Notes: a model not told the origin generated them from the sequence alone. A stretch of DNA of 43,018 bases from an uncultured Clostridia bacterium (GCA_944349515.1 CALVNE010000064.1:1-43018), one strand, 5' to 3'; shown: positions 16,066 to 24,480, numbered from the stretch's first letter. Numbers and translations are program-made.

Positions 16066-19000
16066 TTATTTCAGCGTGATTCCATCGCAATCCTTCATCA
16101 TTGCAGTTAGATAGCTTCTCATACGCTCTACATAAGCGTCAATATCTTCCTGGCTCTCCAAGGTCTTTGCAGGGAATGCCATCTGACGGTACACATTCTT
16201 AATCACTTTCTTCGGAGCAGGCTTTGCTGGAGTTTCCGGCTGTTTTTTCTCAACCGGCTTCGGCGGCTGCTTTGCTGTCTCGATGCGGTCACAGATGTCG
16301 TCCTTATAAGACCAAATCTGCGGAACCAGACCATCCAACAGGGCAAGGCTCTGAAGCTCGCTGATTTTCTTTTTCTGCTGATCGAAGTATGTATCAGCTT
16401 TTCTTACCAGTTCAGCACAGTCCATATTGCCATCGGAAAGGGTATGAACCTCTGCCATACACTGGCGGACGATTTCCAGCAGCTCAGCACGTTTGGAATC
16501 CAGCAATCTGCCATGTCCTTCCCGGACTTTCTCCATCAGCCCATTGAGTTCCGGGATTCTGCGGTAGATATTTTTCGGGTCATTCTCGACCACAGTAATC
16601 AAACGAATCTGATTCAGAGCGTCGTTGGCTTCTGTTTCCTTGCTGAGATAATGCAGATCGTTTCTCATGTCGTCCTCCATCCTAACGGCGGCATCAAATA
16701 CCTGCACCTGATTTTTGAAAAATCCTTCAACCCGCTGCATTTTTTCTTTATTATCAAAGAGATTATCTTCCTCTTTCAAAATCGCATCAATAAGGGCAAT
16801 ATTATCTTTCCGCTGAGAGAGGATTTTGTCCATCTGCTCAATGGAAACGGCTACAAGGCTCTGATCCGGATATTTATGACCTTCATATCTGCCTTTCAAT
16901 TCGACATAGTGGTCTTTCAGTTCGGTGAACTTCTGAACAACAAATGCCACCAGACCATCTTCATCATCCGGCACATCCATGATATCGAAGTATTCACGCA
17001 ACAGCTCCTTGACAGCCCTCATCTTTGTGGCGGTAATCATCTGGCGCTTGCTGATGCTGGTCTTGCCAATCTCGCTTTTTTTGCGGAGCATATCTGGCAA
17101 TTTCGGGTTATCCGGCTGAATGGTGGAACCTGCATATTTGATGGTAACTTTCTGGTCATAAATCAGACGGGCAACCACAGCGGCAATGTCAATTTCTTTC
17201 CAGCCATAAGGAATCGCACTATAACGGCTCTGAATGTCCGCCATAGAGGTCGGCAGATTTTTCATTGCCTGCATTTCCAGATACTCTTCGATCTTGGTAG
17301 CTGCACCTCGGTTTGGCTCCATGCCAGGCATGATATTTTCGGCACCGGTCAGAATTTCAGTAATATCTGCATCAGTATCAGCGTTTTTCTCAATCAGGGA
17401 AAGTTCACTGTACACATGGGACACCAGATATTCCAGAGCCTGCTCAATCTTACCCTTGGCATTTCCGCCTTTGAGTTCGATATGTTCACCGTCCACATAG
17501 AACTGTGCGGATTCAATGGCTTTTACCAAATCTTCCATCGCAGTCTGCTCATACTTGGTAGCTTCTTCCTGCTGGTCACGGATAATATCCTGAACAGATT
17601 TCGGAAGATGGTTGACATTACGCTGTTTGACATACTTACGAATCTTCATGGCACTTTCCAAAGATTCATAATAAGGGGTATCCGACAGCACAACGATGGC
17701 TTCCTTGCCCTTGGAATCCGTCATCAGCCGCAGCTCGGATTTTTCTGCATTATCTGTCGCAACTGTCAGGAAGTGCAGGCACATCCCGCCAGTTATGTTG
17801 CCCACGGTAATACCATCTACCATCTGATCGAAGGAAAAGTCGTATTTGCCGTAGCGATATTTCTTGGTGGTAAAAATATCTCCGAAAATCATCTGCCCGA
17901 TACGGTCAACGATAGAAGCGGTATCAACCGGAGTGTTTTTGATTTCTCTCTGAATATCCTGTTCTTCATCGGTCAGGAAGTTATAAACTTCTCCTGTTCT
18001 TCCGATGTAGTTCTGGCTCATCAGCCGGTTCAGACATTCACGGACAGTCTCACGCATGGTGATCTTGTCCATACGAATATCGTCTGCCATCAAAATCACA
18101 ATATTGTCCAGATTGGCAGGAATATCATCAATGTAACGAATCAGGTACAGCAGTTTCAGCACATCCACATCCTGTGCTTCGATACCATCACCATTGTCAG
18201 CAGCTTTCTGACAGCGTTCAATTACACGGCGGATTGAACTGTCCAGGAAAGTATGTACGGTATCATAAAAACGGAAGAACGGAACGAGGGCATACTCGTC
18301 CTTATCCTGAATTTTCTGTGTCGCTTCCTGGAAACCAGAAAGCATAGAACGCTCACCGCCGGACAGATGCTTGCCGGAATTGCCATGCTTACGGATTTCT
18401 GCAAAGACCTTCTGCATGATAATAAACTGATAAGGTACAAATGGGAAATTCACAGCAAATTCTCTGGAACCGGAATAGCCCTTAATATCCAAAATGGAGT
18501 CTGTGAAACTGAACAGATTACGGAGAACGGAGTCGTTCTTCTCATAAACTGCTTCCAGTTTGGACTCGGCTTCATTGTTCTTTTTCAGAATACGCTTCTG
18601 AATGACTTCATCCACAGAGGAGGAAGAAAGGCTCAAACGGGTTTTGAATCGAGCCTGAATTCTGGAGAACTCGTCAGCACGGACTTTAATAATTTCATCA
18701 ATAGCTTCCTGTCCGGTGCAGACAACCCACACCTTACCACCGCACTCACTACCGATTTTCTCGACAAGGGACTGAAGATTCAAAAGCATATCGGTATCTG
18801 TACCAACATACTGACCCACTTCGTCCACCATGAACAGCAGACGGAAGTTATCTGGCTTGGTATTCAGGTAATCCTTAATATCCTCTACAAGCTGGGCAAT
18901 CGAAAACTCAGTAGCGGATTTATCATTGAACCAAGCCTTGGCATCTTCCTCACTCATGTCCAGGACTTCCACCAGAGTAGGAATGATATATTTGCCATTA

Positions 19001-19602
19001 AAGGCAAATGCTTTGCGGGAATCTACCCAGGGCATGCCTTTCTTTTCTTCAAAGACACGGCGGAACTCATCGGTCTTTCCCTGTTGGTCGATATACTGTT
19101 CCAGTTTGGCAACCTTCAGGTTCTCACCAAAGAAGCCCAGATGGTTATAGAAGGTTTTAGCAAACACACGCAGAACAGCAGTTTTGTCTTTATTGATGGA
19201 ACCCTCAATATCAATATTAAACAGAATCGTCTCTGTCTGCACCTTCGTGGAACGGTCAATCAGCATATAGGTTGCAGGGTCATCTTCAAACTTCCTGCGA
19301 AATCTCTCAACACTATGAATCCCTTTGACCTCTTTATTCTCCAGTAGATAGGACAGGATTTTCAAGAAGTGAGATTTACCGCTTCCAAAGAATCCGGAAA
19401 TCCACACGCCGGTATCAGCGGTCGGCTCATCCAGAGCATCACTATAATAATTAAAAAAGGTAATGAAGTGCTTCTTCAATTCCTTTGTAATAACATACTC
19501 ATTTAATTCCTGCTCTATCACATCGTCCGCAGCCTGATCGACTTTGATAACGCCGTTGATTTTACGGTTGATGTCATCGGCAAACATATCACGAATAATC
19601 AC
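16066..19602 (-). CDS. brxC: BREX P-loop ATPase BrxC, 1178 aa
   Basis: Large ATPase core component of BREX. Walker A is GFFGSGKS at residues 70-77, and Walker B is FMVDEVGQYV with Asp260-Glu261. The C-terminal half is long and helical, with coiled-coil-like stretches, then a Pro/Lys-rich linker (about 1110-1135) before a short terminal helix pair. Translation starts at a GTG (19600-19602) preceded by AAGGGGGT. The size is typical of the family. It follows brxB by 12 bases. BrxC is needed for both defence and methylation in characterised type 1 systems. Composition is GC-richer than the adjacent membrane-protein gene (32 G+C in bases 16261-16320). Confidence 0.94.
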   Translation of the reverse strand: MIIRDMFADDINRKINGVIKVDQAADDVIEQELNEYVITKELKKHFITFFNYYSDALDEPTADTGVWISGFFGSGKSHFLKILSYLLENKEVKGIHSVERFRRKFEDDPATYMLIDRSTKVQTETILFNIDIEGSINKDKTAVLRVFAKTFYNHLGFFGENLKVAKLEQYIDQQGKTDEFRRVFEEKKGMPWVDSRKAFAFNGKYIIPTLVEVLDMSEEDAKAWFNDKSATEFSIAQLVEDIKDYLNTKPDNFRLLFMVDEVGQYVGTDTDMLLNLQSLVEKIGSECGGKVWVVCTGQEAIDEIIKVRADEFSRIQARFKTRLSLSSSSVDEVIQKRILKKNNEAESKLEAVYEKNDSVLRNLFSFTDSILDIKGYSGSREFAVNFPFVPYQFIIMQKVFAEIRKHGNSGKHLSGGERSMLSGFQEATQKIQDKDEYALVPFFRFYDTVHTFLDSSIRRVIERCQKAADNGDGIEAQDVDVLKLLYLIRYIDDIPANLDNIVILMADDIRMDKITMRETVRECLNRLMSQNYIGRTGEVYNFLTDEEQDIQREIKNTPVDTASIVDRIGQMIFGDIFTTKKYRYGKYDFSFDQMVDGITVGNITGGMCLHFLTVATDNAEKSELRLMTDSKGKEAIVVLSDTPYYESLESAMKIRKYVKQRNVNHLPKSVQDIIRDQQEEATKYEQTAMEDLVKAIESAQFYVDGEHIELKGGNAKGKIEQALEYLVSHVYSELSLIEKNADTDADITEILTGAENIMPGMEPNRGAATKIEEYLEMQAMKNLPTSMADIQSRYSAIPYGWKEIDIAAVVARLIYDQKVTIKYAGSTIQPDNPKLPDMLRKKSEIGKTSISKRQMITATKMRAVKELLREYFDIMDVPDDEDGLVAFVVQKFTELKDHYVELKGRYEGHKYPDQSLVAVSIEQMDKILSQRKDNIALIDAILKEEDNLFDNKEKMQRVEGFFKNQVQVFDAAVRMEDDMRNDLHYLSKETEANDALNQIRLITVVENDPKNIYRRIPELNGLMEKVREGHGRLLDSKRAELLEIVRQCMAEVHTLSDGNMDCAELVRKADTYFDQQKKKISELQSLALLDGLVPQIWSYKDDICDRIETAKQPPKPVEKKQPETPAKPAPKKVIKNVYRQMAFPAKTLESQEDIDAYVERMRSYLTAMMKDCDGITLK

Positions 19603-19614
19603 AATCGTACCCCC

Positions 19615-20172
19615 TTATACAACATTGAACGCCCTGTAATAATCATTGGGCTGCAATCGGTTAAATAATTTCACATGACGTCCGTCAAACTCACCCGGAT
19701 ACATTACCAGAATCGGAACATCCGAAAAATGAGGTTGCAGTGCTTCCAACAGTGAATGGATTCTCATAAATGGGAAAACTTCACCCACACCGGTAAGCAT
19801 CAGTACATCCCCACACTCATGCGGTTCAAACTGGATTTTTTCTATAAACTCACCTTCGCCAATAGCGGAGTGGAGCTGTTCCAAAAGGAAGATACTTCCG
19901 TCCTCCGCTTCCATATCCGGAATCGCATCCGTGATACCAATATCCTCGCAGATGGAAAGAAAAGTCTGATATAGATTACAGATTCTCAGACGGCAGGACA
20001 GAGAATGGTCGGTTTCCAGTTGCTGAGTAAAGTGGCGGACTGCCATTTCATCCTCTGGATCGTAACAAAAAATACGAATATTCACTTCGTTGCTGAGTCC
20101 TTTACCTTCCAAAAATTCAGGTTCCTGTATCAGTTCTCTGACTTTATCTAAACGTTCTTCAATATTACTCAT
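19615..20172 (-). CDS. brxB: BREX protein BrxB (DUF1788), 185 aa
   Basis: Small cytoplasmic core BREX protein of the DUF1788 family. The recognisable features are the N-terminal helix with KVRELIQEPEFLEGKGLSN, the segment IRIFCYDPEDE, and the C-terminal block FPFMRIHSLLEALQPHF followed by the strand VPILVMYPGEFDG. The length matches the family. The ATG at 20170-20172 uses an AAGGAGG site that begins at the stop codon of brxA. The gene lies between brxA and brxC as in canonical type 1 loci. Its exact biochemical role is not established. Confidence 0.9.
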   Translation of the reverse strand: MSNIEERLDKVRELIQEPEFLEGKGLSNEVNIRIFCYDPEDEMAVRHFTQQLETDHSLSCRLRICNLYQTFLSICEDIGITDAIPDMEAEDGSIFLLEQLHSAIGEGEFIEKIQFEPHECGDVLMLTGVGEVFPFMRIHSLLEALQPHFSDVPILVMYPGEFDGRHVKLFNRLQPNDYYRAFNVV

Positions 20173-20187
20173 ACATCTGTATCCTCC

Positions 20188-20793
20188 TTATGAGAAGCAG
20201 TTGAAAGCGGGTAACACCATCAGGTCGCCATGACATCTGATTGCATTTTCCAAAATTGGATGCAGGTACACTGGATTCAAATGGTCTGCACGAATATCAT
20301 CCAGATACTCATTTTCTACGAGAACTTTTGCAAGCACCTGCTTCAGTTTCGTGATCGTACCTTCACTCCAAGTAGCCACCGCATCATCCTGTTCCTGCAA
20401 TCTCATAAAGTAGGTATTCAAATCAATCCTACCAAAAGAGCTGTCCTTTAATCGGTACTTCTCGCCAATAACCGTCAGCATAAACTCCCACATCAAACGA
20501 CTCTGTTTCATCATGGCATACAGACAAATCTGTTTGGCTACATCAGTCGGCTGCTGCGCAATCGCTCTAACCAAATCATTATCATCCATAGCAGCCAGTC
20601 GCTTTAAGCAAGCCTTTGCCATCCGAGCGACTGACTTTTCCGTCGGATACTGAAAAAGATTGTCGCTCGTAATCTGTGTAACGACATCGTTATTACTCAT
20701 ACCGCTGCTTAATAATTTTGCCGTTGTTCGCATCTCATAAAACAAAAATGGTTCCCTTGTTAAAGATGCAATATATGGATATGTATTGTCCAT
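20188..20793 (-). CDS. brxA: BREX protein BrxA (DUF1819), 201 aa
   Basis: First core gene of the BREX operon, DUF1819 family, a small helical protein. Typical features are the early block EMRTTAKLLSSGMSNNDV and the later ICLYAMMKQSRLMWEFM helix. I use the ATG at 20791-20793 rather than the TTG one codon upstream, because the AGGGGGG ribosome site is better spaced for it. That site begins directly after the stop of the XRE gene, so regulator and brxA share one transcript. The stop codon touches the brxB ribosome site. BrxA is known as a DNA-binding component in other type 1 systems; nothing here is unusual. Confidence 0.92.
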   Translation of the reverse strand: MDNTYPYIASLTREPFLFYEMRTTAKLLSSGMSNNDVVTQITSDNLFQYPTEKSVARMAKACLKRLAAMDDNDLVRAIAQQPTDVAKQICLYAMMKQSRLMWEFMLTVIGEKYRLKDSSFGRIDLNTYFMRLQEQDDAVATWSEGTITKLKQVLAKVLVENEYLDDIRADHLNPVYLHPILENAIRCHGDLMVLPAFNCFS

Positions 20794-20805
20794 CAAAAGC
20801 CCCCC

Positions 20806-21024
20806 TTATGATCTTTCTCTTGTTTCAGGAAGGACTTCCATAATATCTTCGATGCCGCAATTTAATTTTCTGCAAATGCGCACGATGACTTCCATAGAAA
20901 CAAGTTCATTCCTTGAAAGTTTTGCGAGGGTATTTGGACTGATACCAACATCTTTTGCAAACTCCATTTTTTTCATTTCTTTGTCTATCAACAGCTTGAA
21001 AAGCTTATTATAGGTTACGTCCAT
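20806..21024 (-). CDS. XRE-family regulator heading the BREX operon, 72 aa
   Basis: A minimal Cro/C1 repressor with helix-turn-helix at about residues 20-42 (MEFAKDVGISPNTLAKLSRN). The ATG at 21022-21024 is preceded by GGAGGT. The gene is the first of the leftward operon, and its stop codon abuts the brxA ribosome site, so it is co-transcribed with BREX. A regulator in this position very probably controls its own promoter and hence BREX expression, limiting toxicity when the ICE enters a new host. It is not the WYL-type BrxR seen in several proteobacterial loci. Confidence 0.85.
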   Translation of the reverse strand: MDVTYNKLFKLLIDKEMKKMEFAKDVGISPNTLAKLSRNELVSMEVIVRICRKLNCGIEDIMEVLPETRERS

Positions 21025-21071
21025 ACTTGACCTCCATCTTCAAAACTATTGCTTAAAAAGTTCTATTCTAA

Positions 21072-21080
21072 ATTATAGCA
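21072..21080 (-). promoter_or_regulatory. Extended -10 promoter of the BREX operon
   Basis: The minus strand reads TGC followed by TATAAT (21080-21072), an extended -10 element. No good -35 hexamer lies 16-18 bases upstream, which is usual for extended -10 promoters. Transcription would start near 21065, giving a leader of about 40 bases before the XRE gene. It is the only good promoter I see for the whole 17-kb operon. Confidence 0.6.
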
Positions 21081-21156
21081 CAATTACATTCAAAAAGGGA
21101 TAATAAATTTTGCATTTGCAGAGTTTTTTTCTTTTTCTTATAAATCAGTTTTTTGT

Positions 21157-21345
21157 TCAGGTAACTATTTCCCCAAACATGAAAGTCTGTGAAGGATGCG
21201 TAGGATTCACAAATTGGCAAGCAGTGTAAACCTGTACAGGTTCACTCATTTTCTCGAATTTCCCTTTGGGTCATTCTTCGCAAATTTGCTTGTTGGGGAA
21301 ACATCCCCAATCCCCTTTGAACATCATCTGCGATGATGGCTGCAC
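21157..21345. other. Palindrome-rich noncoding stretch, possible oriT or relic of ICE backbone
   Basis: Within about 150 bases there are four inverted repeats: 6-bp arms 21188-21193/21206-21211, a near-perfect 20-base palindrome at 21226-21245, 7-bp arms 21293-21299/21304-21310, and 6-bp arms 21322-21327/21333-21338. A 30-codon leftward frame (21157-21249, MSEPVQVYTACQ at its start) and short open frames next to it resemble segments I associate with other gut-Firmicute ICEs. This suggests conservation of the DNA rather than of one protein. Clustered inverted repeats beside a mobilisation region fit an origin of transfer, but no nick site can be proven. The rest of 21025-21468 holds the BREX promoter and a terminator. 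Confidence 0.35.
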
Positions 21346-21381
21346 AGTCATTCTGACCGTTTTGTTTTACTTAAAATAGAA

Positions 21382-21418
21382 AACCTGAGTAGCCATAAAA
21401 CTACTCAGGTTAATTTTT
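21382..21418. terminator. Terminator-like hairpin, bidirectional
   Basis: A perfect 11-bp stem (21382-21392 with 21401-21411) with an 8-base loop is followed on the plus strand by AA and six T. On the minus strand, where it follows the XRE gene at 21469-21786, the stem is followed by TTTTCTATTTT. Confidence 0.75.
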
Positions 21419-21468
21419 TATATCCATATTCATTTATCCAATGCCCAAATTCTGATAAGCATTGATTA

Positions 21469-21786
21469 TTATGTGATCCAGTTTATAAAAGTGGAGATTT
21501 TCTCTAAATCTTCATCACTGAGCATCCGCAACTGTTCGCAGAGCTTACGATAGGGAGTGTCATCATTCTCCAATGGTGCAAAAAACTCTGAAGGTGTCAT
21601 ATCAAAATACGACATAATATTGAAAAGTTCTCTAAGTGAGGGTAAAGCCGCACCACTGGTTACTCCACGAATATAAGAACCGCTTTTTCCTAAATCCAAA
21701 CTCATCCGGTGTTCAGAAACATCTTTTGCAATACGCAATTCCGTAATGCGAGTTCGGATAAAATCTTCGTATGGCATATCAACCAC
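21469..21786 (-). CDS. XRE-family HTH regulator, 105 aa
   Basis: DNA-binding regulator with a Cro/C1-like helix-turn-helix at about residues 22-45 (EHRMSLDLGKSGSYIRGVTS), followed by the FFAPLE segment and a short helical C-terminus. This architecture is common in Firmicute accessory regions. The start is the GTG at 21784-21786, which has GGAGG 7 bases upstream; the ATG four residues in lacks such spacing. It is a single-gene unit, divergent from the SLOG gene and closed by the hairpin at 21382-21411. Its target is unknown; the divergent 21950 gene is a candidate. Confidence 0.8.
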   Translation of the reverse strand: MVDMPYEDFIRTRITELRIAKDVSEHRMSLDLGKSGSYIRGVTSGAALPSLRELFNIMSYFDMTPSEFFAPLENDDTPYRKLCEQLRMLSDEDLEKISTFINWIT

Positions 21787-21884
21787 TGCATCTCCTCCCT
21801 TCCATAATTATTTTATTACGAATCAGGAGATGACATTGGTAATGCTAAAGTCAATTTTCGCTTTCTTCTTCTTTTGATTGGTAG

Positions 21885-21890
21885 TATAAT
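21885..21890 (+). promoter_or_regulatory. Possible -10 box for the SLOG gene
   Basis: TATAAT at 21885-21890 lies 60 bases before the SLOG start codon, which has its own GGAGGAG site. No convincing -35 is present at 16-18 bases, so the promoter is weak, activated or misplaced. Confidence 0.35.
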
Positions 21891-21949
21891 TATGAATATA
21901 GAAAATTGTTGGTGATTACATTACTAATCTTTCCTGTGGAGGAGATTTT

Positions 21950-22420
21950 ATGAATTTATTTTCGGTCAGTTTTTTCGGGCACAGGCAAATCGACAATCCA
22001 CTTCACATAGAATCACAGTTAGAGGAAATTATTAGCTCTTTGTTAAAACGAGAAGAATATATTGAATTTCTGGTCGGACGTGACGGTGAATTCGACCAGC
22101 TCGTATCCTCAACCATACGCAGATGCAAAAGAAGAATTCGGGACGATAATAGTGCTTTGATCTGGGTCATGCCGTATCTAACTGCCGAATTTCGTGACAA
22201 TGAAGATTCATTTCGTGACTACTACGACGAGATTGAAATTTGCGAACAGGCAGCAACGACACACTACAAATCTGCTTTTCAAATCCGAAACCGGGTAATG
22301 GTAGACCGCTCTGACTTAGTGATTTTGTATGTAGAGCATCCTTCCAGCGGAGCATATCAGACCTTTCGGTATGTCCAAAAATCAGGGAAAAAATTTATCA
22401 ATCTGGCTGCTGAAGAATAG
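21950..22420 (+). CDS. SLOG-domain (DUF1273/YpsA-like) protein, 156 aa
   Basis: The N-terminal FFGHRQI at residues 8-14 is the glycine-containing loop typical of SLOG/DUF1273 proteins (usually TGHR or TGYR). The rest fits a Rossmann-like fold: the strand IEFLVGRDGEFDQL, a long helix, ALIWVMPYL, then RNRVMVDRSDLVILYVEHPSSGA and a final KFINLA strand. Such domains bind nucleotide-like ligands, and several SLOG families act as sensors in defence or stress systems. The start has GGAGGAG upstream. The gene is followed 26 bases later by a membrane-anchored protein gene, so the two probably work together. The ligand and output are unknown. Confidence 0.7.
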   Translation: MNLFSVSFFGHRQIDNPLHIESQLEEIISSLLKREEYIEFLVGRDGEFDQLVSSTIRRCKRRIRDDNSALIWVMPYLTAEFRDNEDSFRDYYDEIEICEQAATTHYKSAFQIRNRVMVDRSDLVILYVEHPSSGAYQTFRYVQKSGKKFINLAAEE

Positions 22421-22446
22421 CCAGTCAGTAAGAGGCAGGAGGAACC

Positions 22447-22956
22447 ATGGGAAAAAAAAGAAATTTATTTATTCCAGTTATTGTAGTGATTTTATTGATA
22501 GCAGTTGCATTTTGGTTGGTAAAATTAAATCCAACGGATACCGCATCATCTGATGTTGATGAAATGGTACAGCGGGTAGAAAACGCTTTAGGTGATAACT
22601 TCAAGAAACAATCCAAAACAGAAGTGGCGGCAACTTTGGTGTACGGCAACGGAGAAGAAGATGCAAATATCAATTACCATATCCTCAAAACCACCTATTA
22701 CGAGGCTGATCCCAACGAGATAACCGGTCTGAATATAGATGCCCTCAACGTTCTTTTTAACCCTGAATCCGCCAACAGCTGTGAACAAATGAAAATTCAG
22801 GACTGGGATGCCGTACTTTATAAAACAAAGAGCCGTGGCTATTTATGCTGGACGGATTCTCCGGAAGTCAGCTATGTTCTGGAATATAATCCGCAAACAA
22901 TCGCTGATGAAGAAATCATTAAAATGGCTGAAAGTGCAGAACCATACGAAAAATAA
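22447..22956 (+). CDS. Membrane-anchored extracytoplasmic protein, 169 aa
   Basis: Not recognised. One N-terminal hydrophobic segment (about residues 8-24, FIPVIVVILLIAVAFWLV) behind MGKKR predicts a signal anchor with the bulk of the protein outside the membrane. The outer domain is acidic, with two Cys in the middle (NSCEQM and YLCWTD), and ends in charged residues. Start ATG follows AGGAGG. The gene sits downstream of the SLOG gene in the same direction and is closed by a bidirectional terminator. It could be a cargo lipoprotein-like factor; no lipobox Cys is present. Function unknown. Confidence 0.65.
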   Translation: MGKKRNLFIPVIVVILLIAVAFWLVKLNPTDTASSDVDEMVQRVENALGDNFKKQSKTEVAATLVYGNGEEDANINYHILKTTYYEADPNEITGLNIDALNVLFNPESANSCEQMKIQDWDAVLYKTKSRGYLCWTDSPEVSYVLEYNPQTIADEEIIKMAESAEPYEK

Positions 22957-22963
22957 AAAAGAA

Positions 22964-23001
22964 AGCCATAGGCTAACCCAGGAACAGGGCTGCCTATGGC
23001 T
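22964..23001. terminator. Bidirectional terminator between the SLOG pair and the relaxase operon
   Basis: A perfect 10-bp stem (22964-22973 with 22992-23001) and an 18-base loop. Leftward it follows the relaxase gene and is trailed by a strong T-rich tract; rightward it ends the 22447 gene with a shorter TGTTTCT tract. Confidence 0.7.
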
Positions 23002-23010
23002 GTTTCTATT

Positions 23011-24420
23011 CTACTGTCGATTTTCTTCTTCTCGCTGTTTTTCTTTTTCTTCTCGTTTCTTCCTGTCAATGCCCAGAATATGCTCCACAGTCTGTTTTGC
23101 AGTCAGATATTCTTGCATATCTTTTCGGACTTGTCGATACTCAGCATAGGCTTTTTTCTTCTCTGCTGACAACCGATAGAACTCCTCGTTTAAGGTTTTT
23201 CTGGACGGAACTTTCTTATCCGGTAGCTGGTCAAATGCCTGCTTTGCAGCTTTATGAATCTGGATTTCTTCACGATGTTCTTCAAAGAATTTTCTGCTGT
23301 ATCCAGATTTTCGATAGGCTTCATACACAGATCTGGTTCTTGAATAGTTGTTGATGTGAGTCTGTAATGCTCCAATCTCAACCATTCTTTTTTCATTGGC
23401 TTTAATAGTATCGGATAGCTCCGCAAATCGGTGGCTGAGCTGCTCTGTCAAAGCAGTCAATTCTTCATAATTGCCGATACCTTTTTCTTTCAAAAGGCAA
23501 ACTGTCCTGGCAGCTTCTTTGCGGTTATATTTCTTTGCCCACCGCTCATAGCCCGCTGATTTACCTTCTGCCATCTTCGCCTGAATATCTATCAGCAAAT
23601 TAAAATTTCTTTGAGTATGAACCTGCTTGCTTGCTCTGGATGCTTTCTGAACAGACTTACCGGACAGAATCGCAATTATATCCTCCTGACTGTATCCCTT
23701 TCCAAGAGAGCGCAGACGAATAAATCGCTTCTCCCCACTATGCCGGAAAGCCGGTTGCTTTCCATCCTTAAATTCATACCCAAGCTCTGAAAGCTGAAGA
23801 ACAAAATCCGAAAAATCCTTTGGTTTCTTTTTTAATATCTGGTCGATTGCCGCACACAGCTCATCACGTTTGGTACGCTTTTTGGGAAAGGTCGTTCTCT
23901 TGACCCGTTCCCGGTATGGCTTTGGCTCTATGACTGATAAGCCATGCTCAATACAAACCATATCGCTTAATCGCTGAACCGCAAGCCCGGAAAGAAAAAA
24001 GTTCTTGAATTTACGGGTACAGTCCAGAGAGGTCGAGTTATAAATGATATGGTTATGGATATGGGAACGATCAATATGTGTTGCCACGATAAAGGCGTGT
24101 TTTCCTTTTGTCCAGCGCATTGCTGTTTCATATCCGACTTGGTTGGCTTCTTCCGGAGTGATCTCTCCTGGCTTAAATGACTGGCGTATCTGATAGGCAA
24201 TGATGTCATTTTTCTGCTGTCTGCCTGTGATATGCTGATACTGTCTTTTGGTCAGAAGAAATTCTTCATCGGCTGTTTTGGGATCGCATTCATAAGAACT
24301 GATATATTTTCCATCTTCTGTTTTCGCAGCATTTTGGGAATAATCTGTACGATCTGCCAGACACTGTGCTACCGTTTTTCCTTTGTTAATATGAAGGGCA
24401 ATCAGTCTTGTTGCCGCCAT
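23011..24420 (-). CDS. MOBP-type relaxase, MobA/VirD2 family, 469 aa
   Basis: Nicks the transferred strand at oriT and stays covalently attached to its 5' end. The histidine metal-binding motif is visible as HIDRSHIHNH at residues 115-124. A candidate catalytic Tyr lies at residue 27 in DRTDYSQN. The N-terminal 200 residues are the relaxase domain. The rest is helical, with a Lys/Arg/Glu-rich coiled coil to the end (REEKEKQREEENRQ). The gene ends the leftward mobilisation operon just before a terminator. A hairpin-T-run upstream of its start may reduce its expression relative to mobC. The product works with MobC and is delivered by the type IV channel. Confidence 0.92.
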   Translation of the reverse strand: MAATRLIALHINKGKTVAQCLADRTDYSQNAAKTEDGKYISSYECDPKTADEEFLLTKRQYQHITGRQQKNDIIAYQIRQSFKPGEITPEEANQVGYETAMRWTKGKHAFIVATHIDRSHIHNHIIYNSTSLDCTRKFKNFFLSGLAVQRLSDMVCIEHGLSVIEPKPYRERVKRTTFPKKRTKRDELCAAIDQILKKKPKDFSDFVLQLSELGYEFKDGKQPAFRHSGEKRFIRLRSLGKGYSQEDIIAILSGKSVQKASRASKQVHTQRNFNLLIDIQAKMAEGKSAGYERWAKKYNRKEAARTVCLLKEKGIGNYEELTALTEQLSHRFAELSDTIKANEKRMVEIGALQTHINNYSRTRSVYEAYRKSGYSRKFFEEHREEIQIHKAAKQAFDQLPDKKVPSRKTLNEEFYRLSAEKKKAYAEYRQVRKDMQEYLTAKQTVEHILGIDRKKREEKEKQREEENRQ

Positions 24421-24437
24421 TTTCTCACCGTCCTCTC

Positions 24438-24465
24438 AAAAAAATAAGACTGCCCGCAGGCAGCC
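24438..24465 (-). terminator. Intra-operon terminator before the relaxase gene
   Basis: The minus strand has a 7-bp stem (24465-24459 with 24454-24448, one G-U pair) followed by TTATTTTTTT. It lies between the membrane-protein gene and the relaxase gene, which are read in the same direction, so it may be a partial stop that lowers relaxase expression. Confidence 0.55.
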
Positions 24466-24480
24466 TTACAACATATTTGT

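Noticed and set aside
16444..18237. Long rightward open frame (597 codons) opposite brxC
   Set aside because: Antisense shadow of brxC: no domain, no ribosome site, and Phe/Ile/His-rich composition typical of reverse-strand frames.
21157..21249. 30-codon leftward frame as a real small protein
   Set aside because: No clear ribosome site, and neighbouring frames look equally conserved in my memory; treated as part of a possible noncoding element.
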